DNA from: Neocallimastix lanati (nom. inval.)
Lineage: Eukaryota > Neocallimastigomycota > Neocallimastigomycetes > Neocallimastigales > Neocallimastigaceae
Reading direction: 5' to 3'
DNA length: 32,500 nt
Assembly (NCBI GenBank): GCA_016946835.1
Contig: JACVTC010000114.1
Location: 102,501-135,000 of the forward strand
Shown: one piece after another, positions 1 to 10,854 of the stretch
Layout of the letters: the number at the start of each line of letters is the position of its first letter
How positions within the stretch are numbered: the stretch's first letter is position 1
Made by a program: the position numbers and the translations under genes
The notes under the pieces: model-generated
Told to the model about the DNA's origin: nothing
What the model saw: only the letters and a program-made list of their open reading frames with translations
Database searches by the model: none

Positions 1-42
1 TAATCTTTATATTTTTAAAAATAAATAAATAAAATAAAATAA

Positions 43-73
<31 letters not shown>

Positions 74-314
74 TAAAAATAAAAATAAAAAAAAATAAAA
101 TAAAATAAAATAAAATAAAATAAAATAAAAAAAAAAAAAAAAAAAAAGATAAAAATAAAATTTTATTAAATATTATATATTAAATATTAAAAACAATGAT
201 ATAAAAAGATAAAAGATATTAAGTAATAATTAAAAATATTATATATATATATATATATTTTCTATTATAAAATAATAATAAATAATAATAATAATAATAA
301 TAATAATATAATGA
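1..314. repeat. A-rich simple sequence, 3' flank of the large minus-strand gene
   Basis: This stretch holds (AAAAT)n and (AAAAAT)n runs, a poly-A run near 128-147, a (TA)n run near 240-257 and (AAT)n near 277-309. No open frame, RNA gene or element boundary is visible. It would contain the 3' UTR and polyadenylation region of the gene ending at 315. Confidence 0.7.
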
Positions 315-3300
315 TTATTTATATTTACCTGATGAATTTGTTAATTGATTTGGTTTTAATAAATTATTTTTATTAATTTTCTTTGATTGTTTTCCTTCTT
401 CAACATAATCTTCACTTAATAATTTCCAATTTTTATTTATAAGAGCCATAATAGAGCCATTATTCTTATCAAAACTTTTAGAGGTGTTATGACTTATATC
501 ACCTTGAATATTTTCTATTTTCATATAATCTTTATTTTCTTCATTAATATGAATATCAGATTCACTGTATATTGGAATATTCTCAATTTCAGTAGAATTA
601 TAAATAGGTAAATTATCTAAATTCATAATATCTTGATTCTCCATAGAATTATTATAATTTTTTTTATTATTATCATGTTCTGACATGGAATTATCAGTTA
701 CGGTAATTTCTGGTAATTTCTTATCTAAAATATTATTAAGTTCATTTTGAAGATTAGGGGATGTAATAATTGGTTTCAATTGAATATGTTCAAGATCTAT
801 ACTTTTATCCATGGTTTTATTATTGGTGTTATCGTAATTCATAGAATTTCCTTGTTTACCTATTAATAAATGTTCCTTTCTTAACTTTGTGGAAGAACTT
901 GAAGAAGTAGAAGAAGAAGATTGTGGTTTATCCGATGGACTATCATTACCCTTAATTGTTGAACTATTACTTATATTAAATAATGATGATTGAATTTCTT
1001 CAAGTGTAACTTTCTCATTATCATTTTCTTCATTATATTGGATTACTAATGTATTTTTATAATTAATATTAATATTAGTATTAGAATTTGTATTAGTATT
1101 AGTATAAGAATTTATATTGGTATTAGTATTAATATTAGAATTAATATTAGAATTAATATTAGTATTAATATTAGAATTACTATTAGTATTAATATTAGAA
1201 TTACTATTAGTATTAATATTAGAATTAATATTTGTATTTGTATTTGTATTTGCATTTATATTTGTATTTATATTAGAATTAACATTAACATTACCATTTA
1301 TATTAGTACTCGCAATTTTATTGGTATTGGTATTGGTATTGGTATTTTCTATTTTCTTTCCGACTTCATCTTTTTTTTCATTTTTATTTAAAGAACGATT
1401 ATGGTTTGATTTTTCAGAGTTACTAATACTATGACGTCTTATTAACCTATTATTAACAATTGGTGAATTAGATTTAATAAAATTAAAATTAAAATCTGGA
1501 ATTTTAAAAGCATTAAAGGTTTCCTTTGGACTATCTTCTGAACTTTTATAAGAATTATTTGAACGAACAGACTTTTTATCTGAAGTAGAATTTGCTCTTT
1601 TGATTTCTGTTAGATTACCATCCTTCAATAAAGCATTTTGTAAATTTGGGGATTTTTTTGAACTGGAATCCTTTTTATTGAAAATCATACCTAAAATATG
1701 TTTCTTATCAAACTTTAAATCAGATAATGAACGAGATCGCTGATGAGATTTAAAAATATTTATGCTTTTACTTCTTTTAACATCAGTTTTATCCATTTTT
1801 TGAACATTAATATTAATATCCGTTTTATTTATATTTGGATCATTAAATTCAATATTTGAACTATTAGGGCTACTAATAATTTTTATTACCTTATCGCCAC
1901 CATTCATTGAATTATTAATATCATCATTCTTATTTAATATTAGAGTTTTTTCTTTTTCAAGGTTATTTCTACTTTCATTTTCATTTAAAGCTGAATTGAC
2001 ATTTTCCATTTCATTTTCCCTTAAACCTATATTAAGATTTTCAGTTTCATTTTGATGTGCATTTACATTAGTATTTACATTTGTATTTACATTTGTATTT
2101 ACATTTGTATTTACATTTGTATTTACATTTGTATTTACATTAGTATTTGCATTTATATTTTCATTTATATTTTTGGTTTCAGTTTCAGTTTCAGTTTCGG
2201 TTTCGATTTCGGTTTCATTTTCATTTTCATAAACATAGACTAATTCAACCTTTGTTATTTTTTCTTTAATTTCATCACCTTCAAAGTTACTTTTGTTCAT
2301 ATCAATATTCATATTCTCATTACTACTAATATTTCCATTATTATTAATATTTCTATCTACATTTTCATTAATATTTTCTTTAAAACCTTTATTGCCATTA
2401 TTATCATTAGTACTATTAGTATTAATATCTGTATTAGTATTTGTATCAGTATTAGTATTAGTATTAGTGTTAATACTAGTATTATCAATAATGCTATTAT
2501 GATTGTTATCATTATTATTGACATTATAGATATCACTGTTATCACTTTTAATAAATTCATTTTCATTTACAGTTGGTATTTCATTTTGATTTTCATCTAC
2601 TTTTTCATTTTCAATATTACTACTATTTTCATTATCATTTTCATTTTCAATAGAATTAGTATTTATGTTACTTTTTGGAATATTCTTGTTTTCTTCATTA
2701 CCTTCTATATGAGTAATATCTTCCCCTTCTTCTTCTTCCTCTTCTTCTCCTTCTTCATTAAAATTAATTTCATCATCAAATATACTATCAGAATCTTGTC
2801 TTTGATGATTACCTTTAATAGTCGACTGTGATATTGAAAAACTTTCATTTTCATAAAAACTATTATCGTCAGAATTCTTTCCTGAAATTTTTTCAATATT
2901 CCAGGAAAGTATTCTGGATGATGCATTTGGCATATTCGGAGAAGCGATATAACTTTTTAATTCTGGAATAGAATTATATTCATGAATTGTATCATTATTC
3001 ATTGAAATCATATTTAATATGTGAGTATTTCCCGAGGGAGTACTGTCAGAGCAAATAATATCTGATGTAGTATCAGAAATAGATTGTGAATCAATAATGG
3101 AAGTTAAAGATGGCATTTTTGAGGAAGTATCGATATTAGAAGTAGTGTTTGGATTATTAAATGGACTATCTACAGTTAAAGAAGAAACTGAATTTGGCAT
3201 TTGAGATCCATTAATAAGATTTAAATATTTTTCCTGAGTCATTAATGAACTATTATTAAATGGATTGTCACCAACTGACCGAGAACGATTATGACCAATT

Positions 3301-3665
3301 ATTTGTTGTTGTTGTTGTTGCTTTCTCATATTATCAATTTTTTCTTTTATTTGTGCTAACGGTATATCACTACTATCAAGATTTGGAAGGATTGATACTG
3401 ATGAAATAAATTCATCCTTATCCTCGATATTAGATTCAATATTTTGTTTTTGAATTTCACTTACACCAAAATCTAAATTAAGATCTTTATTGGATGAATT
3501 TACTGATCCATTACTATATAGTAAATTCGAATTATTTTTTTCTTTTTCATCTTTAAAACTACTTTCTTCATTATTTCTATCATATTGAATATTTGAAATT
3601 GAAGAATTTTCGTTAAAACTGAAACTATTATTAATATTATATGATTTATTTATTGATTTTACAAA

Positions 3666-3701
<36 letters not shown>

Positions 3702-4089
3702 ATGTATGGCCTTAGTATCCAAAAGTGGGGCGTTTGAACCTGAATAATTTTTTTTATGACGAAGTCTTTTAATAGAATCACTTCGTTTTGCTAAATTGGT
3801 AACTTGTGGTTTTAAAAATAAACGATCCATAAATTTTATAAATTTATCTGATGAATTCAAAACACATTGAAATATTTCATAATTATTATTAAATATTGAT
3901 TTTTGAACCATGGCATCCTACATATTTATAAATAAATTAATAATTAAATATTATAATTTTAATTATTTAATACAATATAATATAATTATTATTTATTAAT
4001 AATAAATATAAAAATGTGATAATATATTTGAATATATATGAATATAAAATATTAGTAATAAATATATATATCAATAATAATTAATAATT

Positions 4090-4165
<76 letters not shown>

Positions 4166-4960
4166 TAAATTTTTAATTACAGTGTTTGAATTTTTATTTT
4201 CAAAATTATCCTTTTTCTTAATTTTTGATTCATGTTTCAAAACTTTTTCAATTTTTTTATTTGAAATCTGGATAATATAAAGTAAAAGAAAGAAGTTATA
4301 TATATAAATATATATGTAATATTTATATAATAAATATATATATATATTTAATTTCAAATACTTTTTTTTGTAATTCTTCAGTTTTAGTTCTTATTGGTAC
4401 TATATAGTCTGAAGTCAAAAATTCATTCTAAATAAAATATGTATTAATAATTGAATTAATAATTTATATTAAAAATTTATAAAAATAATTAATATTAAAA
4501 TAATTTCATTTTAATAAATATAAAATAATGATAATAATACCATTTCTTTAATTTTTTGGGAATAAAATTTATTTTCTACAATGATATATTTTGTATCTAA
4601 TAATTATTATTATTATTTTTTTTAATTATAATAAGATTAATATAATTAATATTTTCAATAAATATCTTAAATAAATTGTTTATGTTATATATAAATTATT
4701 AATATTTATATTATTATTATAACTTTCGAACCTTTATCTGAATTTAATATATTCGATATAAAATACATTTCTTTTAAATTAAATAATTTATTGAGGTCTT
4801 CTGTTAATTCATACCAAGATTGTGACATATTAATTATTGATTCTTGAAATTTGTATGAAGTCTTCAATAATTGTTGGCAATGGTATAAAACATTTTTTAC
4901 TTCACTCTTTGAAAGAGTGGGATAATTTTCAACATTAATATTATTATTTTCAATACCCAT
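315..4960 (-). CDS. Five-exon gene: helical BAR/IMD-like N-terminus with a giant Asn/Thr/Ser-rich tail
   Basis: Proposed exons on the minus strand are 4960-4732, 4596-4541, 4427-4362, 4267-4181 and 3917-315, giving 1346 residues. Reading frame is kept across all four introns (135, 113, 94 and 263 bp). The large last exon alone opens at an internal ATG, but a TAG acceptor lies directly before GAT-GCC-ATG, so it is better read as a continuation. Residues 1 to about 200 are amphipathic and probably alpha-helical, with a Lys-rich stretch near 118-140 and segments such as YEIFQCVLNSSDKFIKFMD. That layout resembles BAR/IMD membrane-bending domains, but this is inference. The rest is low complexity: an 11-Asn run near residue 220, NTNV and NTNI/NINS repeats, a Glu run, and basic phosphosite-like motifs RSRSVGD, RSRSLSD and RRHSIS. 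The first intron would use an unusual GTTCG donor. A GGTAAAT just before the stop could be a donor, but no further exon is visible downstream. Gene reality is firm; the function is not known. Confidence 0.75.
1060..1345. repeat. Degenerate 6-bp-register coding repeat (N-T/I/S/V-N)
   Basis: A run of ATTAGTATT/ATTAGAATT-type hexamer variants on the plus strand encodes alternating Asn with Thr, Ile, Ser or Val on the minus strand. It lies within the disordered tail of the same protein and is a more decayed version of the repeat near 2056-2150. Confidence 0.75.
2056..2150. repeat. 12-bp coding minisatellite (NTNV repeat)
   Basis: Tandem 12-bp units of the form ACATTTGTATTT on the plus strand encode repeated Asn-Thr-Asn-Val on the minus strand, inside the last exon of the large gene. 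The copies are almost identical at DNA level, so length variation between strains is likely and would stay in frame. Confidence 0.8.
4081..4167. repeat. (AAT)n microsatellite inside intron 4 of the large gene
   Basis: Roughly 25 AAT units lie just downstream (minus-strand sense) of the proposed GTAATT donor. Read through as coding they give only an isoleucine run, which supports treating this as intron. Confidence 0.8.
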
Positions 4961-6216
4961 TTTTTATATTTTATAAAATTTTTTCTTTTTTTTTTTTTTT
5001 TTTTTTATTATTATTCTTTTATAAAGATATTTAAAAAGAAAATATATAAAAATAAAACTATATTTTTTTTTAATTTATTTTTTTTTTTTTAAATATTGAA
5101 TATTAAATAAGATTAAATTTCTTTTAATTTTTAAAATTGTTTCTAAAAAAATTTAAATTGATATATTTATATATTTACCTTTTATTAATAAAACTAAATT
5201 ATAATTGAATTCGTATATAATAAATCAATAAAATTATAAAGATATGAAGTTATTTTAACAAGATTTAAAAAAAAATATATATATATTTTTATAAATATAA
5301 ATTTTATCATATATAACATATATCATATGAAATTCTATATTATATAAAAAAAAATAAAATTTAATATTTTTTTTAATTGTGTATATAAAAAAAAAAAAAA
5401 AGAAAGAAAAAAAATCTATCAAATTTAACTTTTCTTATAGAATTAAATATTTCATTCAAAATACATTTTTTTTTTCTTAATTTTTTTTTTTTTTTCTTTT
5501 CTATATATTAAATATTAAAAAAAATAAAAATAAAAAAAAAGAAATATAAATAGAACAAGGAAAATATAAAAAAATAAAATAAAATAAACTATTTAATTCT
5601 TCGAATTTAATCCCTTTTCCACATTATATCAATTTCCTTTTTTTTTTTTTTTTTTTTTTTTTGATAATTTCTTCTTAAACTTAAAATATAAAATATTTTT
5701 TTTGTATATCTTTTTTTTTTTTACTTATAATTTTATTTTTTTATTTTATAATTTTATTTTTTAAATATTGTTTATATTTTGAATTTGAGTATTGTTGTTT
5801 TAATAATTAATTTAATAATAATATACTATATATTCATTTACATTATTAATTTATTATTAATATAATTAGTATAATTAAAATATATATATTATAATATAAT
5901 AAAAATAATATTAAATAATAAATTAAATACTACATTGAATTTTTAAATTAAAAAAAAATATATTTTAATAGTATAATAAAAAAAAAAAAACATTTAAATA
6001 ATAATATACCGCATAAATTTTATCAAATTATATAATATCAATTGTAATACAAGTTTACAAGTTTAAATATATTTAAATATGAAAATATTAAAAATTCAAA
6101 TAATTATTATTAATATTTTTATTAAAAAACTTTTTCACTTTAATTTTCATTCTTTTCATTTTTTTTTTCTATTTGATGATTGAATCAAAGTATATACAAT
6201 AATATTATTATTTAAT

Positions 6217-6250
<34 letters not shown>

Positions 6251-6660
6251 AAATAATTCTCTTCTTAATATTTTTTTTCTATATTAGGTATATTTCAAAA
6301 AGTTCCAAATAAAATTTCTTTCAAATAAATTCAAATAAAAATTTTCCTTTGATATTTTATATTACTTTAATTACATAAAACGAAAGTAGATTAACATTTC
6401 GTTTATATATTTAATTTAATTAATTATTAAAATAATATATATTAGTTAATAATAATAATAATAATAAAACTATAATAAAATTAAATACTCTTAATTTTTA
6501 GTCTATTAATTTCGATAATAATAATATTTTCAATTAAATTTAGACTTAATATCAAAATTTTTATTTAAATAATTTTAAACTAATTTGATAAAATTTTGAA
6601 GATGGATTTTAATGTTTTTGAATGATTATTTTTTTTCTCTCTTTATTTATTTATATTTTT

Positions 6661-6698
<38 letters not shown>

Positions 6699-7236
6699 TT
6701 TTTATCTACCATGATCTGTTAAATATATATTTAAAAGTTTCCATAAATTCAGATGAAAAAAAAAAATAGCTTATTACATTATTTGTATAATTTATTATAT
6801 ATATGGTATCAAGTTAAAATAAAACTATATTGATAAATGTATTGTATATAGTAAATAGTATATCATACTATGAAGAGCATGAACATGTAATACTATTTAT
6901 TTATCTAAATTTATAATATAATAATAATTGACTCAGTGTATATTAAAAGAAGTAATATAATATATTTCATAGAGTATAAAATAATAAATAAAAATATTGT
7001 GTAATGTAAAATTGTTCAAAATTTATTTTTGGTTATTTTAAAAATATATATATAGTATATTTCCATATATATATGAATAATAAATGCCATAATAATTTTA
7101 TTTAATAATAAATATTAAATAATTAACATTAAAAAATTTTTATTTTTTTTTAACAAATAAAGAAATTTTTAAAAATTGAAATAGAGATGGAAAAAAAAAA
7201 AAATTTTTTAATTTAAATTTAAATTTGTTTGTCATT

Positions 7237-7270
<34 letters not shown>

Positions 7271-7539
7271 CATTTTCTTCTTCATTAAATATTATTCTTT
7301 ATTAAAAAATTGACATTTTTTTTTGATATCGTAATATTTAATTAACATTTAATTAATAAAATTTTATTAAAATTTATTTATTAATTAAAATATTAATTAT
7401 TTAATTTATAGATAACAATTCAAAAAAAATTTTTAAATTTATATCAAATAATTACATTCATTAATATTATATTAATGAATGATAATTATTAATTATTCAT
7501 TTTTCATTATTCATTATTCATTATTATTAATTATTTAAT
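4961..7539. other. Gene-free AT-rich intergenic DNA
   Basis: About 2.6 kb with no open frame of credible composition on either strand. It holds poly-A/poly-T runs (for example near 4988-5006, 5639-5661, 6221-6249, 6665-6691 and 7231-7268) and short AT-only repeats. The promoter of the upstream minus-strand gene should lie just right of 4961, but no distinctive motif can be named. Confidence 0.6.
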
Positions 7540-8185
7540 TATTTATTATTTATTACTTTTTATTTATTATTTATTACTTTTTATTTATTATTTATTACTT
7601 TTTATTTATTATTTATTACTTTTTATTTATTATTTATTACTTTTTATTTATTATTTATTACTTTTTATTTATTATTTATTACTTTTTATTTATTATTTAT
7701 TATTTATTATTTATTATTTATTATTTATTATTTATTATTTATTATTTATTATTTATTATTCAATTATTTATTATTCAATTATTTATTATTTATTATTTAT
7801 TATTTATTATTTATTATTATATATTATTATTTATTATTTAATTATTAATTATTCATTTTTCATTATTCATTTTTCATTATTCATTATTCATTATTATTAA
7901 TTATTTAATTATTTATTATTTATTATTTATATTATTTATTATTTATTACTTTTTATTTATTATTTATTATTTTTTATTTATTATTTATTATTTATTATTT
8001 ATTATTTATAATTTATTATATATTATTTATTTATTATTCAATTATATATTATTCAATTATTTATTATTCATAATTTAATAATTATTTATTATTTATTATT
8101 TATATTTATTTATTTTATTTATTTATTTATTTATTATTATTTATTATTTATTTATTATTTATTATTTATTATTTATTTATTATTT
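7540..8185. repeat. TTA/TTTA-rich satellite with a 21-bp minisatellite core
   Basis: Between about 7545 and 7690 the motif TATTTATTATTTATTACTT recurs with a 21-bp period for about seven copies. It is followed by (TTTATTA)n and (TTTA)n variants to about 8185. A second, shorter block with the same CTTTTTATTTATT motif occurs near 7945-7985. No coding potential. Confidence 0.8.
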
Positions 8186-8268
8186 CTGATATTAATTTAA
8201 AAGACCTTGCCTTCTTTGATTTTGCATCCATTTTAATTGGTTGTGTAATTATTTATAATAATTCTTAA

Positions 8269-8547
8269 CCACCAGCAGCATAGTATACTTCGAGTTGGAT
8301 AGACAAAAATAAATATATATTAATAACATAAAATTAGAATAACCTAAATCTTTTTATTAATAATTTAAATATTTAATGCCATCTCGAGCTTTTTTTTTTT
8401 TTTTTTTTAATCATCAAATTAATATAGACAAGATAATATTCTAACTGTGGGTCTGAAAGTGTTGCACAAGTTCTATCATTTAATATATTTACGAGGGGAT
8501 TCCTAGCATATGGGTACATATCATGTTTTCTTGTAAATATATCCTTC
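8269..8547 (-). pseudogene. Unidentified exon remnants, 3' end of a former minus-strand gene
   Basis: On the minus strand a frame from about 8547 to 8430 follows a TATTAG acceptor-like site and reads sensibly, including RKHDMYPYARNPLVNILN and then TCATLSDPQLE. After an AT-rich intron-like gap with poly-T, a short terminal stretch before a TAA at 8269-8271 reads EVYYAAGG. Base composition is clearly richer in G+C than the flanks, as in the real exons of this window. I do not recognise the family. No upstream exon in a consistent frame was found, so it is called a remnant. It could instead be the tail of a gene whose other exons I failed to see. Confidence 0.35.
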
Positions 8548-8589
8548 TAATATAATGTAAATATATTCTACTAAAAATCAATCTTTCTG

Positions 8590-8712
8590 ATTAATATGCA
8601 ATTGCCTAGGAGCTATCGTGCATTTCGCAATGTGGCGTATTTTTTATGTGGCTGAAGAGGCACTCCAAGAAAAACAATACTATAAAATTTTCAGCAATAA
8701 TACGCATGTCAT
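8590..8712. other. Coding-like island of unknown origin
   Basis: A G+C-richer patch has open frames on both strands: plus-strand text includes HFAMWRIFYVAEEALQEKQY, minus-strand text includes FLGVPLQPHKKYATLRNAR. Neither is recognisable, and neither continues into a flanking exon. It is probably a decayed fragment of a gene or transposon. Confidence 0.3.
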
Positions 8713-8717
8713 AGTGC

Positions 8718-8721
8718 CAAT

Positions 8722-8768
<47 letters not shown>

Positions 8769-8775
8769 TCTATTT
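8718..8775. repeat. (ATTT)n microsatellite
   Basis: About fourteen TTTA units with one TTTATC interruption near 8766-8771, directly following the coding-like island. Confidence 0.85.
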
Positions 8776-9200
8776 ATTTATAAATTTAATTATTCTTTCC
8801 AATTTTAATATGTGGAATGTTTAATGAAATCGTAAATCCTTTAGTTATTGTAACTTGTATTTATTTCTTCCTTTATCTTAAAGTGTCCTTGATATTAAGT
8901 TAAAAAATTTCCTAAAAAGTTCATTTATATAATAATTATCTTCTAAGTCAAGCTTTATTATTGATTGAAAATTTTTGGTCTTCCTGGTTATTTTGTTATC
9001 TCCATATTTTTTAATATATATATTTTTTTTCTTTGTCTTACTAATAGTTTTTTTTTTCTTTTTACTAAAACATTGAAATGTTCAGACTTAATTCAAGAAA
9101 GTTCTGATATATTATCTCTAAGATGACTGAAAGGGATATTAATATAAAATATATAATTGAAACTATAATTTGAGAGAAAAGATCTTAACTTGCTGACCTA
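8776..9200. other. No clear gene; possible short coding scrap near 8890-9003
   Basis: On the minus strand about 38 codons are open between about 9003 and 8890, including KLDLEDNYYINELFRKFFNL. There is no start, splice site or recognisable relative. The rest is AT-rich. It may be more transposon or pseudogene debris. Confidence 0.3.
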
Positions 9201-9950
9201 TTTTTTTTTTTTTTTTTAGACAAGAGAATATACTTCCAGTATTCTATTAAATAGATTAAAAAATTTTTATTTATTACATTTAATAAAAAAAAATACAATA
9301 TATAATTAAAAGATATAAAAAATAAAATGTATGTAAAAGATTTAAGTAAATCAAAAAAAAAAATAAAATAAAAAATAAAATAAAATAAAATTAAACATAA
9401 ACAAATTTTAATTAATCAAAGAAAATTTAATGTAATAAAGAATAAAGATAAGTTCAAAAGTTAAAAGAAAAATTTGGTGTGATGTATATTATGTGTAGTA
9501 ACATGAACACAAGTTAAATATAAAATAATAAAGCAAAGAAGTTAACATCTTTAAAATAGATAGTGTGGTATCAACTAAACTCTCCCCTGAACCACAAGAA
9601 AAGAATCATCAAAAATTGAATTACTTATTATAGGTTCTGTGTTTGGAACTGTGCTGTTAGTAAATGTGTATTGATAAGAATTAACAGGACTTCTAACCGA
9701 ACTATTCTTTTGTCATATCAGTACGACCATCGGCACTCTTGGTAATGAAAGTTGTTTTTGCTAAACCTCTCAAAAAGTAACTTAAGAGAGCTACTGATAA
9801 TCGGTATTGTATTAGCAAGATATTCCTTAAGCCCCACAATATACGGAACAGTAGACCTCTGTGAACTTTTTAGGAGTTGTTCACTTAAATGTCCCCATTC
9901 CCCCATTATCGAATTGTAGCTCATCTAAAACTGAAATTCCACCAAGAAGG

Positions 9951-10006
9951 AATATTTTTGAATATGAAAATTTCATAAACAGGAAATTTTCATATTCAAA
10001 AATATT
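9951..10006. repeat. Perfect 24-bp-arm hairpin within LINE copy 1
   Basis: Arms 9951-9974 and 9983-10006 are exact reverse complements (AATATTTTTGAATATG...), with the 8-nt loop ATAAACAG. It lies inside the decayed LINE coding remnant. Confidence 0.95.
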
Positions 10007-10018
10007 AGAATTAGAAGG

Positions 10019-10041
10019 AAGTAAGGAAAGATTCCTTACTT
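10019..10041. repeat. Perfect 10-bp-arm hairpin, 3-nt loop
   Basis: AAGTAAGGAA, loop AGA, TTCCTTACTT. It lies 12 bp beyond the 24-bp-arm hairpin, in the same LINE remnant. Confidence 0.9.
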
Positions 10042-10854
10042 TTTTTTTTGCAAATAAAATGAAAAGGTCATAGATTAAATCTAAAAAGATTTACATCAAC
10101 ATAAAGAAAAGGTAGACCATTCAAATATCCAATGAATAAAAGATTGTTCACCTTTTCAACAGCAAGGGCAGAATTTAGGACAATTGTCAGAAACTCTATT
10201 ACTTCTAATGGCAATAGTGGTATTATATTTATAACCAGCTCTTAATCTTAAAAAGATCTAGTTAAAAAAACTTTACCACTTAATGGAGGATATTCAAGGC
10301 TGAGCTTGAATAAATATCTAGTATTTATAAATTTGAAGTTATCATAATTCGTACTTTTAATTCCCCAGAATTTACCAAACATCAGACCAGTATGATTCAA
10401 TAACATCTTTGAATTTAGTGATATTCTTATTTTTCTTAATTTTCTTGTAGAGCACCAGTGATTTTTTCGACTAAGAAAAACGTGGCATGGAAGGGATATG
10501 ATTTATGAAATCTTTAATGATACATTTTCAATTTCTCCATTTACAAAAAAAGCTATTTTATTTGAAGAGAGGTATAAAAGCCAGTAAATTGGAAGTATTT
10601 GAAGATCACGAGATAAGGCATAATCAACTAACCGTTGAGTTCCTTATGATATAATTCTTATAATTTTTTCTTCTTTTCAATATTAAGATAATCTTCCTTG
10701 TTTGAGGAGTCAGAATCAATACACCATAACAATGCAGTGTCAATTAAGGATTGTACATTCATAGAATTGTTTAATTGTTTGAATCTAAGAATGGAACAAA
10801 ATATAATACTTTGCTAATAATATATGATATAATAATAGATCTTAGCGGTATAAT

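Larger units (their letters stand above)
9201..10822 (-). mobile_element. LINE copy 1: decayed, 5'-truncated non-LTR retrotransposon
   Basis: Minus-strand element. Its 3' end is a 17-nt poly-A (plus-strand T run 9201-9217) preceded by a GGAAGTATATTCTCTTGTCT terminus (9218-9237), shared with two other copies at 27162-27181 and 27365-27388. The coding remnant, read in shifting frames from 10822, includes LNNSMNVQSLIDTALLWCID and LVDYALSRDLQILPIYWLL. Then comes the stretch typical of the region after LINE reverse transcriptase: RAGYKYNTTIAIRSNRVSDN (about 10190-10250), followed by a Cys-rich finger CPKFCPCC, one TGA, and KGEQSFIHWIFE. The usual last Cys of this CxxC..H..C finger is Trp here. A further open piece at 9718-9924 reads VPYIVGLKEYLANTIPIISS. 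At least five stops or frameshifts make it inactive. Family assignment rests on the finger pattern, the poly-A and the shared 3' end. Confidence 0.7.

Noticed and set aside
1117-2831. Plus-strand open frames opposite the large gene
   Set aside because: They are shadows of the minus-strand Asn-rich coding repeats; the minus strand carries the continuous 3.6-kb frame and phased upstream exons.
4088-4357. Minus-strand frame starting MKLNIYIY
   Set aside because: The open stretch overlaps a real exon (4267-4181) but its ends are intron sequence and an (AAT)n tract. The spliced model explains it better.
7540-8185. CRISPR array or telomere repeat
   Set aside because: The units are directly tandem without spacers, AT-only, and unlike any telomere motif.
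9861-10073. Plus-strand frame across the hairpins
   Set aside because: It is the opposite strand of the LINE remnant, and its length comes partly from the inverted repeats.
9180-10845. AGATCTTA as a target duplication of LINE copy 1
   Set aside because: The left copy is separated from the poly-T by about 13 bases, and the 5' boundary is uncertain. An 8-bp match is expected by chance.
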